From Pedococcus bigeumensis (GTDB lineage Bacteria > Actinomycetota > Actinomycetes > Actinomycetales > Dermatophilaceae): DNA of 64,000 nt. The stretch's first letter is position 1, and the number at the start of each line of letters is the position of its first letter. This document shows positions 52,673-61,131 of the stretch, piece after piece. The position numbers were made by a program, and so were the translations under genes. The stretch covers positions 62,001 through 126,000 of the forward strand of contig NZ_RCZM01000005.1 of NCBI RefSeq assembly GCF_006438965.1, given 5' to 3'. The notes below the pieces were generated by a model that saw only the letters and a list, made by a program, of their open reading frames with translations, was not told where the DNA came from and ran no database searches.

Positions 52673-53338
52673 GTGGCGAAGAAGCTCTACGAGGACGACG
52701 TCCTCGTCATCGGCCTCGGTCGGTTCGGCGGAGCCGTCGCGATCGAGCTGCAGCGGCTTGGACACCACGTCGTGGCTGTCGAGCGCGACCCACAGCTCGC
52801 CGAGTCGTTCCTCGGCAAGGTGACCCGCATCGTCCAGGCCGACGCGGCCCAGCCCCAGTCGGTCGCCAACCTCAAGGCGCGCAGCTTCCAGATCGCCGTC
52901 GTCGGCATCGGGTCCTCCGTAGAGGCGTCCGTGCTGTGCGCGATGAACCTGGTCGACGCAGCGATCCCCACGATCTGGGCCAAGGCGCTCTCGCCCGAGC
53001 ACGCCCGGATCCTGTCGCGCATCGGCGTCCACCACGTCATCTCCCCGGAGGTCGACAGCGGACGACGGGTCGCCCACCTGCTCAACGGCAAGCTGATGGA
53101 CTACATAGAGTTCGACGACGGGTTCGCGATCGTCAAGATGAAGCCGCCGCAGGAGGCCATCGGTTTCACCTTGCAGCAGAGCGCGATTCGCAGCAAGTAC
53201 GGCGTGACCGTGGTGGGCGTCAAGGCACCGGGAAGCGACTTCACGTATGCCGTGCCCGAGACCAAGGTGACCGCCCACGACACTCTGATCGTCAGTGGCC
53301 CGACCGACCTGCTCGACCGCCTCGCCTCACGCCCGTAG
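52673..53338 (+). CDS. Potassium uptake regulatory protein, KtrA/TrkA type
   Basis: 221-residue RCK protein: Rossmann domain with VLVIGLGRFGGAVAIELQRLG and the acidic VVAVERDPQLAE binding NAD or ATP, then a TrkA-C domain (AIGFTLQQSAIRSKYGVTVVGV). It gates a KtrB/TrkH channel in the membrane, but no such channel gene is in the window. The GTG at 52673 is selected because GGAGG lies 6 nt upstream. Divergent from acuC. Confidence 0.9.
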   Translation: MAKKLYEDDVLVIGLGRFGGAVAIELQRLGHHVVAVERDPQLAESFLGKVTRIVQADAAQPQSVANLKARSFQIAVVGIGSSVEASVLCAMNLVDAAIPTIWAKALSPEHARILSRIGVHHVISPEVDSGRRVAHLLNGKLMDYIEFDDGFAIVKMKPPQEAIGFTLQQSAIRSKYGVTVVGVKAPGSDFTYAVPETKVTAHDTLIVSGPTDLLDRLASRP

Positions 53339-53411
53339 CTCCTGACTGGGGCTCTTGCCCGTGGCTCGTGCCAGTAGCGCGTCCCCGGACCTGAACCTGG
53401 AGGAGCTCCGC

Positions 53412-53948
53412 CTAGAGCGGGGGGACGCCCCGGTCCTCACCGAGGGGCAGGACCATCGCGACCTCGTCCTCGTCGTCGTCCTCACCCTTGACGCGCATCG
53501 GTCGGCGGCTGTCTGTGGGCCGGAAGCCGAAGCCGCTGGCGAATGCCACCGCGCGACCGTTGTCGGCGCCGACCCAGTAGGCCAGGTGGCTGCGCCCCTG
53601 CCGACGGGCGGCGTCCGCCCCGGCCTGGACCAGCTGGGACGCGACACCGGTGCCGCGGGCGGCAGGTGCCACCCAGAGGCCGAACAGCTCGGCGACCCTC
53701 TCGTTGTCCTTCTCGCCGTCCTGTCGGGCCTGACCGATGCTGGCGACACCGACCGGCGCACCGTCCTGCTCGGCGATCAGTCGCTGCGACCGGCGCATCC
53801 GGTCCCGCCAGAGGTCCTCCTCGAAGCCGCGTTCCTCGTCGGCCGTGGCCACGAACGCGTCCGGCGATTCCTCCAGCGCGTTGAGGCGAACCGATCGGTA
53901 CTGCTCCCACTCGTTCTCACCCAGGGCCCGCACGGTGATGTCGCTCAT
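53412..53948 (-). CDS. GNAT family N-acetyltransferase
   Basis: 178 residues. GNAT core with ITVRALGENEWEQYRSVRLNAL, the beta-strand FGLWVAPAARGTGVASQLV carrying the acetyl-CoA pyrophosphate loop (R-G-T-G-V-A), and ADNGRAVAFASGFGFRPT. Acetyl acceptor unknown. A Asp/Glu-rich insert (VKGEDDDEDEVAM) precedes the last strand. ATG at 53948 chosen over an upstream ATG at 53972 because GGGGG is just before it. Similar to, and 54 bases from, another GNAT. Confidence 0.88.
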   Translation of the reverse strand: MSDITVRALGENEWEQYRSVRLNALEESPDAFVATADEERGFEEDLWRDRMRRSQRLIAEQDGAPVGVASIGQARQDGEKDNERVAELFGLWVAPAARGTGVASQLVQAGADAARRQGRSHLAYWVGADNGRAVAFASGFGFRPTDSRRPMRVKGEDDDEDEVAMVLPLGEDRGVPPL

Positions 53949-54002
53949 GTCCCCCACTCTCGCACGATCCACAGGGGTTGGGTCAGGTGGAATGCTGAGT
54001 GT

Positions 54003-54566
54003 TCACCCAGAGCCGGCTGCCAGATCCCTGAGCAGGTACTCCATCTCGAACTCGCGCACCTGGGGCTGGTGCGGCAGCTCCCCGGTCCTTCCGGTGCGGG
54101 TGAACCCGGCGCGCTCGTAGAACCCGATGGCCCGGCTGTTGTCGTCGGCGACGTCGAGCGTGACGCGACGCAGACCCGTCTGGCGGGCGTGGTCCAGCAG
54201 CGTCTCGACGAGCCGGTCCGCGACGCCCCGACCGCGCGCGTGGGAGGCCACCCACATCGCCACCAGGTGCGCCTCACCCTCGGGCTGGTCGGGTGCGTGG
54301 TACAGCGTGACGGCTCCGACAGGCTGGTCGACCTCGAAAGCCAGCCACCCCGCACTGTCCTTCATCCGCTCGACCCACAGCTCGTCAGGGAAGGCGACCT
54401 CGCGGACGAAGGTGCTGCCGTAGGCGCGCGGCGTGTCCAGCAGCATCGCCAGCCGCACGCCCCGCTGGACCTTCCACAACGACGGCTCCAGGCGGCACAC
54501 CGTCAACGAGGGCGGTGCCAGCGGGGCCTCGGTGTCGTCCCGCTCAGTCAGCTCCCGCTCAGTCAT
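54003..54566 (-). CDS. GNAT family N-acetyltransferase
   Basis: 187 residues. GNAT fold with LWKVQRGVRLAMLLDTPRAYGS near residue 30, the acetyl-CoA loop in AMWVASHARGRGVADRLVETLL and VADDNSRAIGFYERAGFTRTG. Acceptor unknown. Overlaps the end of proC by 8 bases (start 54566, proC stop 54559), so the two are translationally linked. It resembles the neighbouring 53412 gene and the two probably arose from duplication. Confidence 0.9.
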   Translation of the reverse strand: MTERELTERDDTEAPLAPPSLTVCRLEPSLWKVQRGVRLAMLLDTPRAYGSTFVREVAFPDELWVERMKDSAGWLAFEVDQPVGAVTLYHAPDQPEGEAHLVAMWVASHARGRGVADRLVETLLDHARQTGLRRVTLDVADDNSRAIGFYERAGFTRTGRTGELPHQPQVREFEMEYLLRDLAAGSG

Positions 54567-55365
54567 TGCCCGAAGCCAGCTCGTGCGAGCGGTTGGCGGC
54601 GGCCTCCATGGCGGTGATGAAGGCAGCTCGCACCTTGTGGTCGTCGAGCTGGCGGAGCGCGGCGGCGGTCGTGCCGCCCGGCGAGGTGACCTGCTCGCGC
54701 AGCACGGTGGGGTGCTGGCCGGTCTCGCGCATCATCGTCGCCGCGCCGAACAGCGTCTGGACGACGAGCTCGGTGGCCGTCGGTCGGGGCAGGCCGAGCA
54801 CCACGCCCGCCTCGATCATCGCCTCGACGACGTAGAAGATGTAGGCGGGGCCGCTGCCGCTGATGGCGGTGACGGCGTCCTGGTGCTTCTCGGCGACCTG
54901 GACCACCCGACCGCACGACCGCAGCAGCTCGGCGGCCTCCTCCAGGTGTGCAGGGTCAGCGCTGCGGCCCGGGCTCACGGCCGCCATCCCCTGGTCGACG
55001 AGGGCAGGGGTGTTGGGCATGACCCGAACGACGGCGACGCCCTCCGGCAGCCGGCTCTCGAGGTAGTGGGTGGGGATCCCCGCGGCCAGGCTGACGACGA
55101 GGTTGCCCGGCGAGACGTGCTCCCGGATCTCCTCGACGAGGCCGCCCATGTCCTGGGGCTTGACCACCAGAACCAAGGTGTCGGCAGCTTCCGCCGCCTC
55201 GATGTTGGACATGGCCCGCACGCCGTAGCGCTGGGCCAGGTCGTCCGCGCGGTCCGGCCGACGAGCCGTCACGATGAGGTCGTCGGCGCTGCGGCCCGAC
55301 CGGATCAGCCCGGAGAGCAGCGTCTCGCCCATCACACCGGCACCGAGGATTGCGACAGTTCCCAT
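54559..55365 (-). CDS. proC: Pyrroline-5-carboxylate reductase
   Basis: Last step of proline synthesis (NAD(P)H-dependent). 268 residues with N-terminal VAILGAGVMGETLLSGLI dinucleotide loop, the central VKPQDMGGL, VRVMPNTPALVDQGM, and the C-terminal ISGSGPAYIFYVVEAMIEAGVVLGL with LREQVTSPGGTTAAALRQL, all ProC hallmarks. Located 125 bases after a MarR gene that is divergent in function, with putA beyond it. Confidence 0.96.
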   Translation of the reverse strand: MGTVAILGAGVMGETLLSGLIRSGRSADDLIVTARRPDRADDLAQRYGVRAMSNIEAAEAADTLVLVVKPQDMGGLVEEIREHVSPGNLVVSLAAGIPTHYLESRLPEGVAVVRVMPNTPALVDQGMAAVSPGRSADPAHLEEAAELLRSCGRVVQVAEKHQDAVTAISGSGPAYIFYVVEAMIEAGVVLGLPRPTATELVVQTLFGAATMMRETGQHPTVLREQVTSPGGTTAAALRQLDDHKVRAAFITAMEAAANRSHELASGND

Positions 55366-55490
55366 GGCGGCAGTCTTCCAGTCACGGCCGGATCGGTGCG
55401 CGGCATATCCGCACCTCTGGCCACCCATGGCGGGTCCGGACCCCGAATCCGGGCCTTGATCCGGCACCCGTGGCCAGGAGTGGAAGGCGT

Positions 55491-55952
55491 TCAGTCGCCG
55501 AAGTGCGGGTCGCCCGACGACTCCACGAGCGCCCCGAGCACCGCCCGGGTCGTGGCGACCTGCTCGGCGCCCACGGCTCGGGCCAACCTCTGGTCGACGG
55601 CTCGGATCGCCGTCTGCGTCTCCTTGGCCGCCGCGCGGCCCTGGTCGGTGAGGGTGACCGTGACCCGGCGTCGATCGTCGGGGTCGGGTGCCCGCTCGAG
55701 GTACCCCCTGGACACCAGGGCATCGACGAGCTGGCTGGCCGCCTGCTTGGTCGTCCCCAGCCCGGCCACCGCGTCAGCGAGCGTGCTGCCGTGGTTGGCC
55801 ACGGCCCCGAGGACGAATGTCCCACGACGCGGCATGTCGTCGAAACCACTGTCCCGCAACGCACTGCGGATCTGGCTGCCGTAGACGCCGCGAGCTGCGC
55901 CCAGTAGCGCGGGCATCACGACGTCTTGGTGCCATGGTTGGTCGTCGGCCAT
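55491..55952 (-). CDS. MarR-family transcriptional regulator
   Basis: 153 residues from the ATG at 55952; winged helix (RGTFVLGAVANHGSTLADAVAGLGTTKQAASQLVDALVSRGYLER then the wing PDDRRRVTVTLTDQG). The N-terminal helix (VVMPALLGAARGVYGSQIRSALRDSG) and the C-terminal long helix would dimerise. Its promoter region contains two palindromes (55982-56024) that it may bind. It sits between the two proline genes, proC and putA, in the same direction; control of putA or itself is plausible but not shown. The 55366-55490 gap contains only a GGGTCCGGACCC palindrome (55432-55443). Confidence 0.88.
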   Translation of the reverse strand: MADDQPWHQDVVMPALLGAARGVYGSQIRSALRDSGFDDMPRRGTFVLGAVANHGSTLADAVAGLGTTKQAASQLVDALVSRGYLERAPDPDDRRRVTVTLTDQGRAAAKETQTAIRAVDQRLARAVGAEQVATTRAVLGALVESSGDPHFGD

Positions 55953-55981
55953 GGCCTCACGCTGCGACCGCTCATGACAGT

Positions 55982-56024
55982 AGTCAATGTCCTTGACTGT
56001 CACGAAGGACGACCAATTGGTCGT
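55982..56024 (-). promoter_or_regulatory. Putative MarR operator and promoter region
   Basis: Two inverted repeats: AGTCAA-TGTCC-TTGACT (55982-55998) and the perfect 16-bp palindrome ACGACCAATTGGTCGT (56009-56024). They lie between the putA stop and the marR start. On the minus strand TACTGT (TANNNT) near 55982-55977 could be a -10, which would place the first repeat inside the promoter spacer. Confidence 0.6.
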
Positions 56025-56029
56025 GGTGC

Positions 56030-56980
56030 CTAGCCCTTGGAGGCCAGTCCCCGCAGGAAGAACATCGCGTTGGCGGGACGCTCGGCCATCCGGCGCATGA
56101 GGTAGCCGTACCACTCCTCGCCATAGGGGATGTAGACCCGCATCTGGTTGCCCCGGTCGGCGATCCGCTTCTGCTCCTCGGGACGGATGCCGTAAAGCAT
56201 CTGGTACTCGAAGCTGTCAGCGTCACGGTTGTGGTGCGCGGCGAGCGCGCCGGCGATCTCGACCAGGCGCGGGTCGTGGCTGGCCACCATCGGGTAGCCG
56301 GCACCTGCCATCAGGATCTTCAGACAGCGGACATAGCTCTGGTCGACGTCCGAGCTGCTCTGGAAGGCAACGGATTCCGGCTCCTTGTAGGCGCCCTTGC
56401 ACAGCCGCACGCGGCTTCCCTCGTGCGCGAGGTCGCGACAGTCGGCCTCACTCCGGTGCAGGTAGGACTGGATCACCGCACCGACCCACGGGAAGTCCTG
56501 GCGCAGCTCGCGCAGCGACTCCAGGGTCGCGTCCGTCGTGGTGTGGTCCTCCATGTCGAGCGTGACGGTGGTCCCGGCATTCGCCGCCGCCTGGCAGATC
56601 TCGCGGGCGTGGTCGAGCGCGATCTTGTGGCCGTCGCCGGGCAGGTACTGACCCAGGGCGGACAGCTTGAGACTGACCTCCCCCATGCCGTGCTGCGACA
56701 GGTCGGCGTCCGCGAGCGCCTTGAGCAGCTCGATGTAGTGGTCCCGGGTGCGGATCGCCTGGGTGAGGTCGGCGGTGTCCTCGCCGAGGTAGTCGATCGT
56801 GGCGAACCGGTTGGTGGTTCGGAGCTCGGCCGTGGCACTGACGGCGTCCTCGGTGCGGTCGCCAGGGACGAACCGCCTGACCACGCTGCGGCTCACCGGC
56901 GCCTTCTCGATCGTCTGTCGCACAGCGCCGCTCTTGGAGAGCTGGAGCAGGCTGTTGCGCAGCAGGTCACTGGCGTCCAC
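56030..56980 (-). CDS. putA: Proline dehydrogenase
   Basis: FAD enzyme oxidising proline to pyrroline-5-carboxylate at the membrane, passing electrons to quinone. 316 residues, the monofunctional form. Motifs: GEVSLKLSALGQYLPG, TLDMEDHT, VIQSYLHRSEADC, VRLCKGAYKEP and the C-terminal FEYQMLYGIRPEEQ and VYIPYGEEWYGYLMRRMAERPAN. GGAAGGA lies before the GTG. No P5C dehydrogenase is in the window. Confidence 0.95.
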   Translation of the reverse strand: MDASDLLRNSLLQLSKSGAVRQTIEKAPVSRSVVRRFVPGDRTEDAVSATAELRTTNRFATIDYLGEDTADLTQAIRTRDHYIELLKALADADLSQHGMGEVSLKLSALGQYLPGDGHKIALDHAREICQAAANAGTTVTLDMEDHTTTDATLESLRELRQDFPWVGAVIQSYLHRSEADCRDLAHEGSRVRLCKGAYKEPESVAFQSSSDVDQSYVRCLKILMAGAGYPMVASHDPRLVEIAGALAAHHNRDADSFEYQMLYGIRPEEQKRIADRGNQMRVYIPYGEEWYGYLMRRMAERPANAMFFLRGLASKG

Positions 56981-57114
56981 GGGAGTCCTTCCGACCGGTG
57001 GCCGCGGAGATCGCGACCGGCGACAAGGCTAACGGCCAACCAGCAGGTATGCCGCGCGGCCTCACCTCCCAGCCGCCCGGCCCGGCCGGCCCCTCTCCAC
57101 CTGCGCAGAACCGG

Positions 57115-57849
57115 TCAGGCGGTCCGGCGGCGCAGGGTGAGGCTGCCGAGGACCAGGGCCACGAGGACCCAGAGGCCGATCACCGCCGCGTCACCGGCGA
57201 CGTCGGCGCCGGGGCTGGCACTGGTGGTCACCGACTTCATGGCGTCCACGGCATACGACAGGGGAAGCACGTCGGAGACCCAGTGCAGCACGTCCGGCAG
57301 CCGGTCACGCGCCACGAGCAGGCCGCACAGCAGGAACTGGGGCAGCACGAAGGCCGGCATGAACTGCACCGCCTGGAACTCGGTGCGCGCGAACCCGCTC
57401 GCGAGCAGGCCGAGGGCCGTCCCGAGCAACGCGTCGAGCACGGCCACCGCGACCAGCTGCCACAACGGACCTGCGACGTCGAGGCCGCAGACATAGACCG
57501 CGAAGCCGGTCGCGATGAGGGCCTGCAGTACCGCCATCACCCCGAAGGCGAGGGCGTAGCCGAGCATGAAGTCGCCCTTGCCCATCGGCGTCGTGAGCAG
57601 CCGCTCGAGGGTCCCCGAGGTCCGCTCGCGCAGCGTCGCGACGCTCGTGACGATGAACATGACGACGAACGGGAAGACGCCCAGCAGGGCGGCGCCGATC
57701 CCGTCGAAGACCGGGGTGTCGTTGAAGATCCAGGCCAGCAGCCCGACCAGCACGCAGGGCACGACGAGCATCAGCGCGATGGTGCGGTGGTCGGCTCGCA
57801 GCTGGGCCAGCACCCGGCCGGCGGTGAAGAGCGTGCGGTGGGCGTTCAT
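57115..57849 (-). CDS. ABC-2 type exporter permease
   Basis: 244 residues with about six membrane helices (LMLVVPCVLVGLLAWIF; LGVFPFVVMFIVTSVATL; GVMAVLQALIATGFAVYV; LVAVAVLDALLGTALGLLA; VIGLWVLVALVLGSLTL). The LRERTSGTLERLLTTPM segment after the second helix is a hallmark of ABC-2 permeases. Works with the ATPase upstream (ATGA overlap) to export an unknown compound, probably a drug-like or lipid substrate. Confidence 0.92.
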   Translation of the reverse strand: MNAHRTLFTAGRVLAQLRADHRTIALMLVVPCVLVGLLAWIFNDTPVFDGIGAALLGVFPFVVMFIVTSVATLRERTSGTLERLLTTPMGKGDFMLGYALAFGVMAVLQALIATGFAVYVCGLDVAGPLWQLVAVAVLDALLGTALGLLASGFARTEFQAVQFMPAFVLPQFLLCGLLVARDRLPDVLHWVSDVLPLSYAVDAMKSVTTSASPGADVAGDAAVIGLWVLVALVLGSLTLRRRTA

Positions 57850-58571
57850 CGGGCGGCCTCCTCGGCGCGGTCGATCAGGGACAGGAAGGCGTGCTCGGCG
57901 TCGTCGGTCTCGGTGCGGACGAGCAGCGCGGGCAACGTGTCGTCGGCCAGGATCTGCCCCTCGCGCAGGAGCAGCAGGCGGTCGCAGCGGCTTGCCTCGT
58001 CCATCACGTGGCTCGACACCAGGAGTGAACGTCCTTGCGCCGCCAGGCGGTTGAACAGCTCCCAGAGGTCGCGCCGCAGGACCGGGTCGAGACCGACGGT
58101 GGGTTCGTCCAGGACCAGCAGCTCGGGGTCGCCGACCAGGGCGGCGGCCAGCGAGACGCGGGAGCGCTGCCCACCGGAGAGGCGACCCACGAGGGAGTCG
58201 GCGTGGCTGGTCAGGTCGACCGCCTCGATGGCCTCATCGGTCGCGGACGCCGGGGCGCCGAGGATGTTGGCGAAGTAGCGGACGTTGGCCCGCACCGAGA
58301 GGTCGTCGTAGACGCTCGGGCTCTGGGTGACGTAGCCGATCCGCCGCCGCAGCGACGGCGAGCCGGCCGGCTCGCCCAGCACGGTCACCTCGCCCGACTC
58401 GACGACCTGCACCCCGACGACCGCTCGGATCAGGGTGGACTTGCCGCTGCCGCTCGGCCCGAGCAGTCCGACGACCTGGCCCGCCGGGACCGAGACGGTC
58501 AGGTCGGGCAGCACCTCGCGGCCGCCCCGCACGACGCGGAGGTTCGCGATCTCGATGACGTTTTTCATCAT
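57846..58571 (-). CDS. ABC exporter ATP-binding protein
   Basis: 241 residues from the ATG at 58571. Walker A GLLGPSGSGKSTL, Q-loop VTQSPSVYD, signature LSGGQRSRVSLAAAL, Walker B LLVLDEPTVGLDP and switch His in LLVSSHVMDEA: a single ATPase of the DrrA/ABC-2 class. Two start ATGs are adjacent (58571 and 58568). A -10 TATATT sits 7 nt before the first ATG and an operator-like palindrome covers both. The divergent-looking TetR gene upstream is in the same direction and is the likely repressor. Confidence 0.93.
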   Translation of the reverse strand: MMKNVIEIANLRVVRGGREVLPDLTVSVPAGQVVGLLGPSGSGKSTLIRAVVGVQVVESGEVTVLGEPAGSPSLRRRIGYVTQSPSVYDDLSVRANVRYFANILGAPASATDEAIEAVDLTSHADSLVGRLSGGQRSRVSLAAALVGDPELLVLDEPTVGLDPVLRRDLWELFNRLAAQGRSLLVSSHVMDEASRCDRLLLLREGQILADDTLPALLVRTETDDAEHAFLSLIDRAEEAAR

Positions 58572-58584
58572 GCGATGAAATATA
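58563..58584 (-). promoter_or_regulatory. Promoter and TetR-type operator at the ABC exporter start
   Basis: Inverted repeat TTTCATC-ATGC-GATGAAA (58563-58580) spans the start codon and runs into a -10 TATATT (58584-58579) located 7 nt before the ATG. Protein bound here would block both transcription initiation and, if leaderless, ribosome access. The repressor candidate is the TetR protein encoded at 58658-59251. Confidence 0.7.
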
Positions 58585-58657
58585 GCGCCGACCGTCCCCG
58601 ACGACAAGCCCTGTGGGGTATGCCGCATGGTCGGCCGAGAGGTACGCCGCGGGTGGC

Positions 58658-59251
58658 CTAGGGGGCCAGGTAGCGCTGGATGGCGGGCCCGACCAGGGCG
58701 GCGAGCTCGTCATGGTCGGCGTCCACCACGGCCGGGAACTCGACGATGTAGCGCATCATCGCCAGCCCCACCATGTGGGAGGCGGCCAGGCCGGCGCGCA
58801 GCTCGAGGTCCGCAGACTGCTCCCCGTCGGCGGCCAGGGACCGCACCACCCGACCGAAGACCTCCCGCGTCAGGAACTCACGCAGCATCCGGGTGGCCTC
58901 GTCGTGGGTGACGGCGGCGCGCATCAGGGCCTGGAAACGTTGCCGTCCGTCGTCCGAGTCCCACACCGCGAGGAAGGTCCTGACCAGCGCCTCACCAACC
59001 TGGTCACGAGGCCCCTCGACCACCGCGCTGATCAGCGCCGCCGGGTCCGCCGGGATGTCCATCACGGCCGCGAACAGCTGGGGCTTGCCGCCGAAGTAGT
59101 GGTGCACGAGGGCCGGGTCGACCTCGGCCCGTCGGGCGATCCCCCGAAGCGAGGTCCCGTCATAGCCTTGCTCGGCGAAGTCGACCCGCGCCGCCTCGAC
59201 GATCGCCTGCCGCGTGTCCACTCCCCCGGGCCGGCGTCCCCGGGGACTCAT
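58658..59251 (-). CDS. TetR-family transcriptional regulator
   Basis: 197 residues: N-terminal TetR helix-turn-helix (IVEAARVDFAEQGYDGTSLRGIARRAEVDPALVHHYFGGKPQLFAAVM) and a ligand-binding C-terminal domain with TetR_C_11-like spacing. Probably represses the ABC exporter genes downstream, whose promoter carries a palindrome. The ATG overlaps the stop of the isomerase gene (ATGA). A GTATGCC heptamer lies in the 86-base gap to the exporter genes. Confidence 0.92.
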   Translation of the reverse strand: MSPRGRRPGGVDTRQAIVEAARVDFAEQGYDGTSLRGIARRAEVDPALVHHYFGGKPQLFAAVMDIPADPAALISAVVEGPRDQVGEALVRTFLAVWDSDDGRQRFQALMRAAVTHDEATRMLREFLTREVFGRVVRSLAADGEQSADLELRAGLAASHMVGLAMMRYIVEFPAVVDADHDELAALVGPAIQRYLAP

Positions 59252-60063
59252 GCGTCGACCGTCGAGGCCGTGGCGAGGTGCAGCCGGGCGAACGCCAGCG
59301 ACTCGGCGAGGTCCACCTCGCGCTGTTCCGGCGTGTGCTTGCGCGTCACCACCTCGACGACCACCGAACCCGAGAACCGTTGCACCGCAAGCATCTCCAG
59401 GAACTCGGCGCAGGGCTGCGTGCCGCGCCCGGGCACGAGGTGCTCGTCCTTGAGCGAGCCCAGCCCGTCCGCGAGGTGGACGTGGCGCAGCCGCGGACCG
59501 AGCGCCGCAGCCATCGCCATCGCGTCAGACCCAGCGGTCGAGGTGTGCGACAGGTCGAGCGTGACGTTGTCGTAGGCCTGAGGCACCGGATCCCAGTGCG
59601 GCAGGTAGGCCTCGAACTCCCGCTGCCTGGCCCGCCACGGGAACATGTTCTCGACGGCCAGGGCCACCCCGGTCTCGTGCTCGCGCAGGGCCACCCCCTC
59701 GACGAACTCGCCGGCGTACTCCTTCTGCCAGCGGAACGGCGGGTGCAGCACCACGGTGGACGCCCCGACCTCCTTGGCCAGGGCGATCGAGTTGTCGACC
59801 TTGGTCCACGGGTCAGGTCCCCAGATGCGCTGGGTCAGCAGCAGCGTGGGCGCGTGGACCGAGACGACCGGTATGCCGTGCAGCTGCGAGAGTGCCGTGA
59901 GCGCGCCGGCCTCCTGCGAGACGGGGTCGGTCCAGACCATCACCTCGACCGCGTCGTAGCCGAGCCGCGCTGCCCTGGCGAAGGCGGCGGCGCACGTCTC
60001 CGGATAGACCGAGGCGGTCGAGAGGGCCACCGTGGCTCCTGGGATCGACACGGCTCCGGCCAT
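59248..60063 (-). CDS. Sugar phosphate isomerase/epimerase-family protein (xylose isomerase-like TIM barrel)
   Basis: 271 residues, AP-endonuclease-2/xylose isomerase-like TIM barrel. Metal-binding segments are visible: EVMVWTDPVSQEAG, VLHPPFRWQ, ALAVENMFPWRAR (Glu), LDLSHTSTAG (Asp-His) and VHLADGLGSLKDEHLVPGRG (His-Asp). Substrate unknown. The ATG is 6 nt after a -10 TAGTCT (60075-60070), so the gene may have a leaderless promoter although it lies 23 bases after ppx. Confidence 0.88.
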   Translation of the reverse strand: MAGAVSIPGATVALSTASVYPETCAAAFARAARLGYDAVEVMVWTDPVSQEAGALTALSQLHGIPVVSVHAPTLLLTQRIWGPDPWTKVDNSIALAKEVGASTVVLHPPFRWQKEYAGEFVEGVALREHETGVALAVENMFPWRARQREFEAYLPHWDPVPQAYDNVTLDLSHTSTAGSDAMAMAAALGPRLRHVHLADGLGSLKDEHLVPGRGTQPCAEFLEMLAVQRFSGSVVVEVVTRKHTPEQREVDLAESLAFARLHLATASTVDA

Positions 60064-60086
60064 GCACCGAGACTACCCAGCGGGTT

Positions 60087-61013
60087 TCAGCGCATCGCGT
60101 CGAGCCTGCTGAGGATGACTCCCTCACGCAGTGCCCACGGGCAGATCTCGAGGCGCTCGAGGCCGAGCAGGTCCATCGCCGCCTCGGCCACGAGCGCCCC
60201 GGCGAGCAGCTGGTGGGAGCGGCTGGCCGAGACGCCCGAGAGCCGCTCACGCCGGTGCGCGCTCATCGTGCCGAGGTCGGCCACGAGCGAGGCGAGCGCG
60301 ACGCGCTCGAGGCTGCGCGCGGCATACGGGCCGTCACTGCTGGGTGCCGCGCCGGTGACGCGGGCCAGCGAACGCATCGTCTTGGAGGTGCCGACGGCAC
60401 GGTCCGCGGTCCCCGCCTTGGCGAGCGGGCGCATCGCGGCGGCCATCCGCAGGCGAATGGCGCGGCGGGCCTCCCTGACCACGTCCGCCGCCGGCGGGTC
60501 ACCCGGGAGCAGGTCGCGGGTGAGCCTCCCCGCACCGAGCGGCAGCGAGATGGCCGCATCGGGGTCCTCGTCCATCCCGGCGGCGAGCTCGAGGGACCCG
60601 CCCCCGATGTCGACCACGAGCAGGGTGCCGCTCGACCAGCCGAACCAGCGCCGCGCGGCCAAAAAGGTCAGCCGCGCCTCGTCCTCGCCGGAGAGCACCT
60701 GGAGGGTCACACCGGTCGCGGCACGCACCCGGGTGAGCACCTCCTCGCCGTTCGGAGCCTCGCGGATGGCGCTGGTGACGAAGGCCATCACCTCCTCGAC
60801 TCCCTGGTCCTCGGCGACCGTGAGGCACTCTCGGATGAAGCCGGTGAGGGCGGACTCGCCCGACTCGGCGATGTCGCCGCTGTCGGTGACGTGCTCGGAC
60901 AGCCGCAGCTCGATCTTGTGCGAGGTGGCGGGCAACGGCTGGGCGCCACGGTGCGCGTCGACCACGAGCAGGTGGACCGTGTTGGAGCCGACGTCGATCA
61001 CTCCGAGGCGCAT
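60087..61013 (-). CDS. Ppx/GppA-family phosphatase
   Basis: 308 residues. Exopolyphosphatase/pppGpp phosphatase ASKHA fold: [14 protein letters not shown] (phosphate loop 1), [37 protein letters not shown] (loop 2) and FACGCA-like end. It lacks the C-terminal HD domain of long Ppx, as is usual for the short actinobacterial form. Substrate, polyphosphate or pppGpp, cannot be told from sequence. A -10 TAGCGT (61025-61020) lies 6 nt before the ATG with no ribosome-binding site. Divergent from the 61132 operon. Confidence 0.93.
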   Translation of the reverse strand: MRLGVIDVGSNTVHLLVVDAHRGAQPLPATSHKIELRLSEHVTDSGDIAESGESALTGFIRECLTVAEDQGVEEVMAFVTSAIREAPNGEEVLTRVRAATGVTLQVLSGEDEARLTFLAARRWFGWSSGTLLVVDIGGGSLELAAGMDEDPDAAISLPLGAGRLTRDLLPGDPPAADVVREARRAIRLRMAAAMRPLAKAGTADRAVGTSKTMRSLARVTGAAPSSDGPYAARSLERVALASLVADLGTMSAHRRERLSGVSASRSHQLLAGALVAEAAMDLLGLERLEICPWALREGVILSRLDAMR

Positions 61014-61131
61014 GGCTGCACGCTATCGGCAGCCGGGGGTCCCGCCGACGTATCACCACCCGTGCCGGCGCCTCCTTCTCCTCGGGGGCGGGGCCGACCG
61101 GGCACCGTCGATCACGGGGGGAACAACAACC

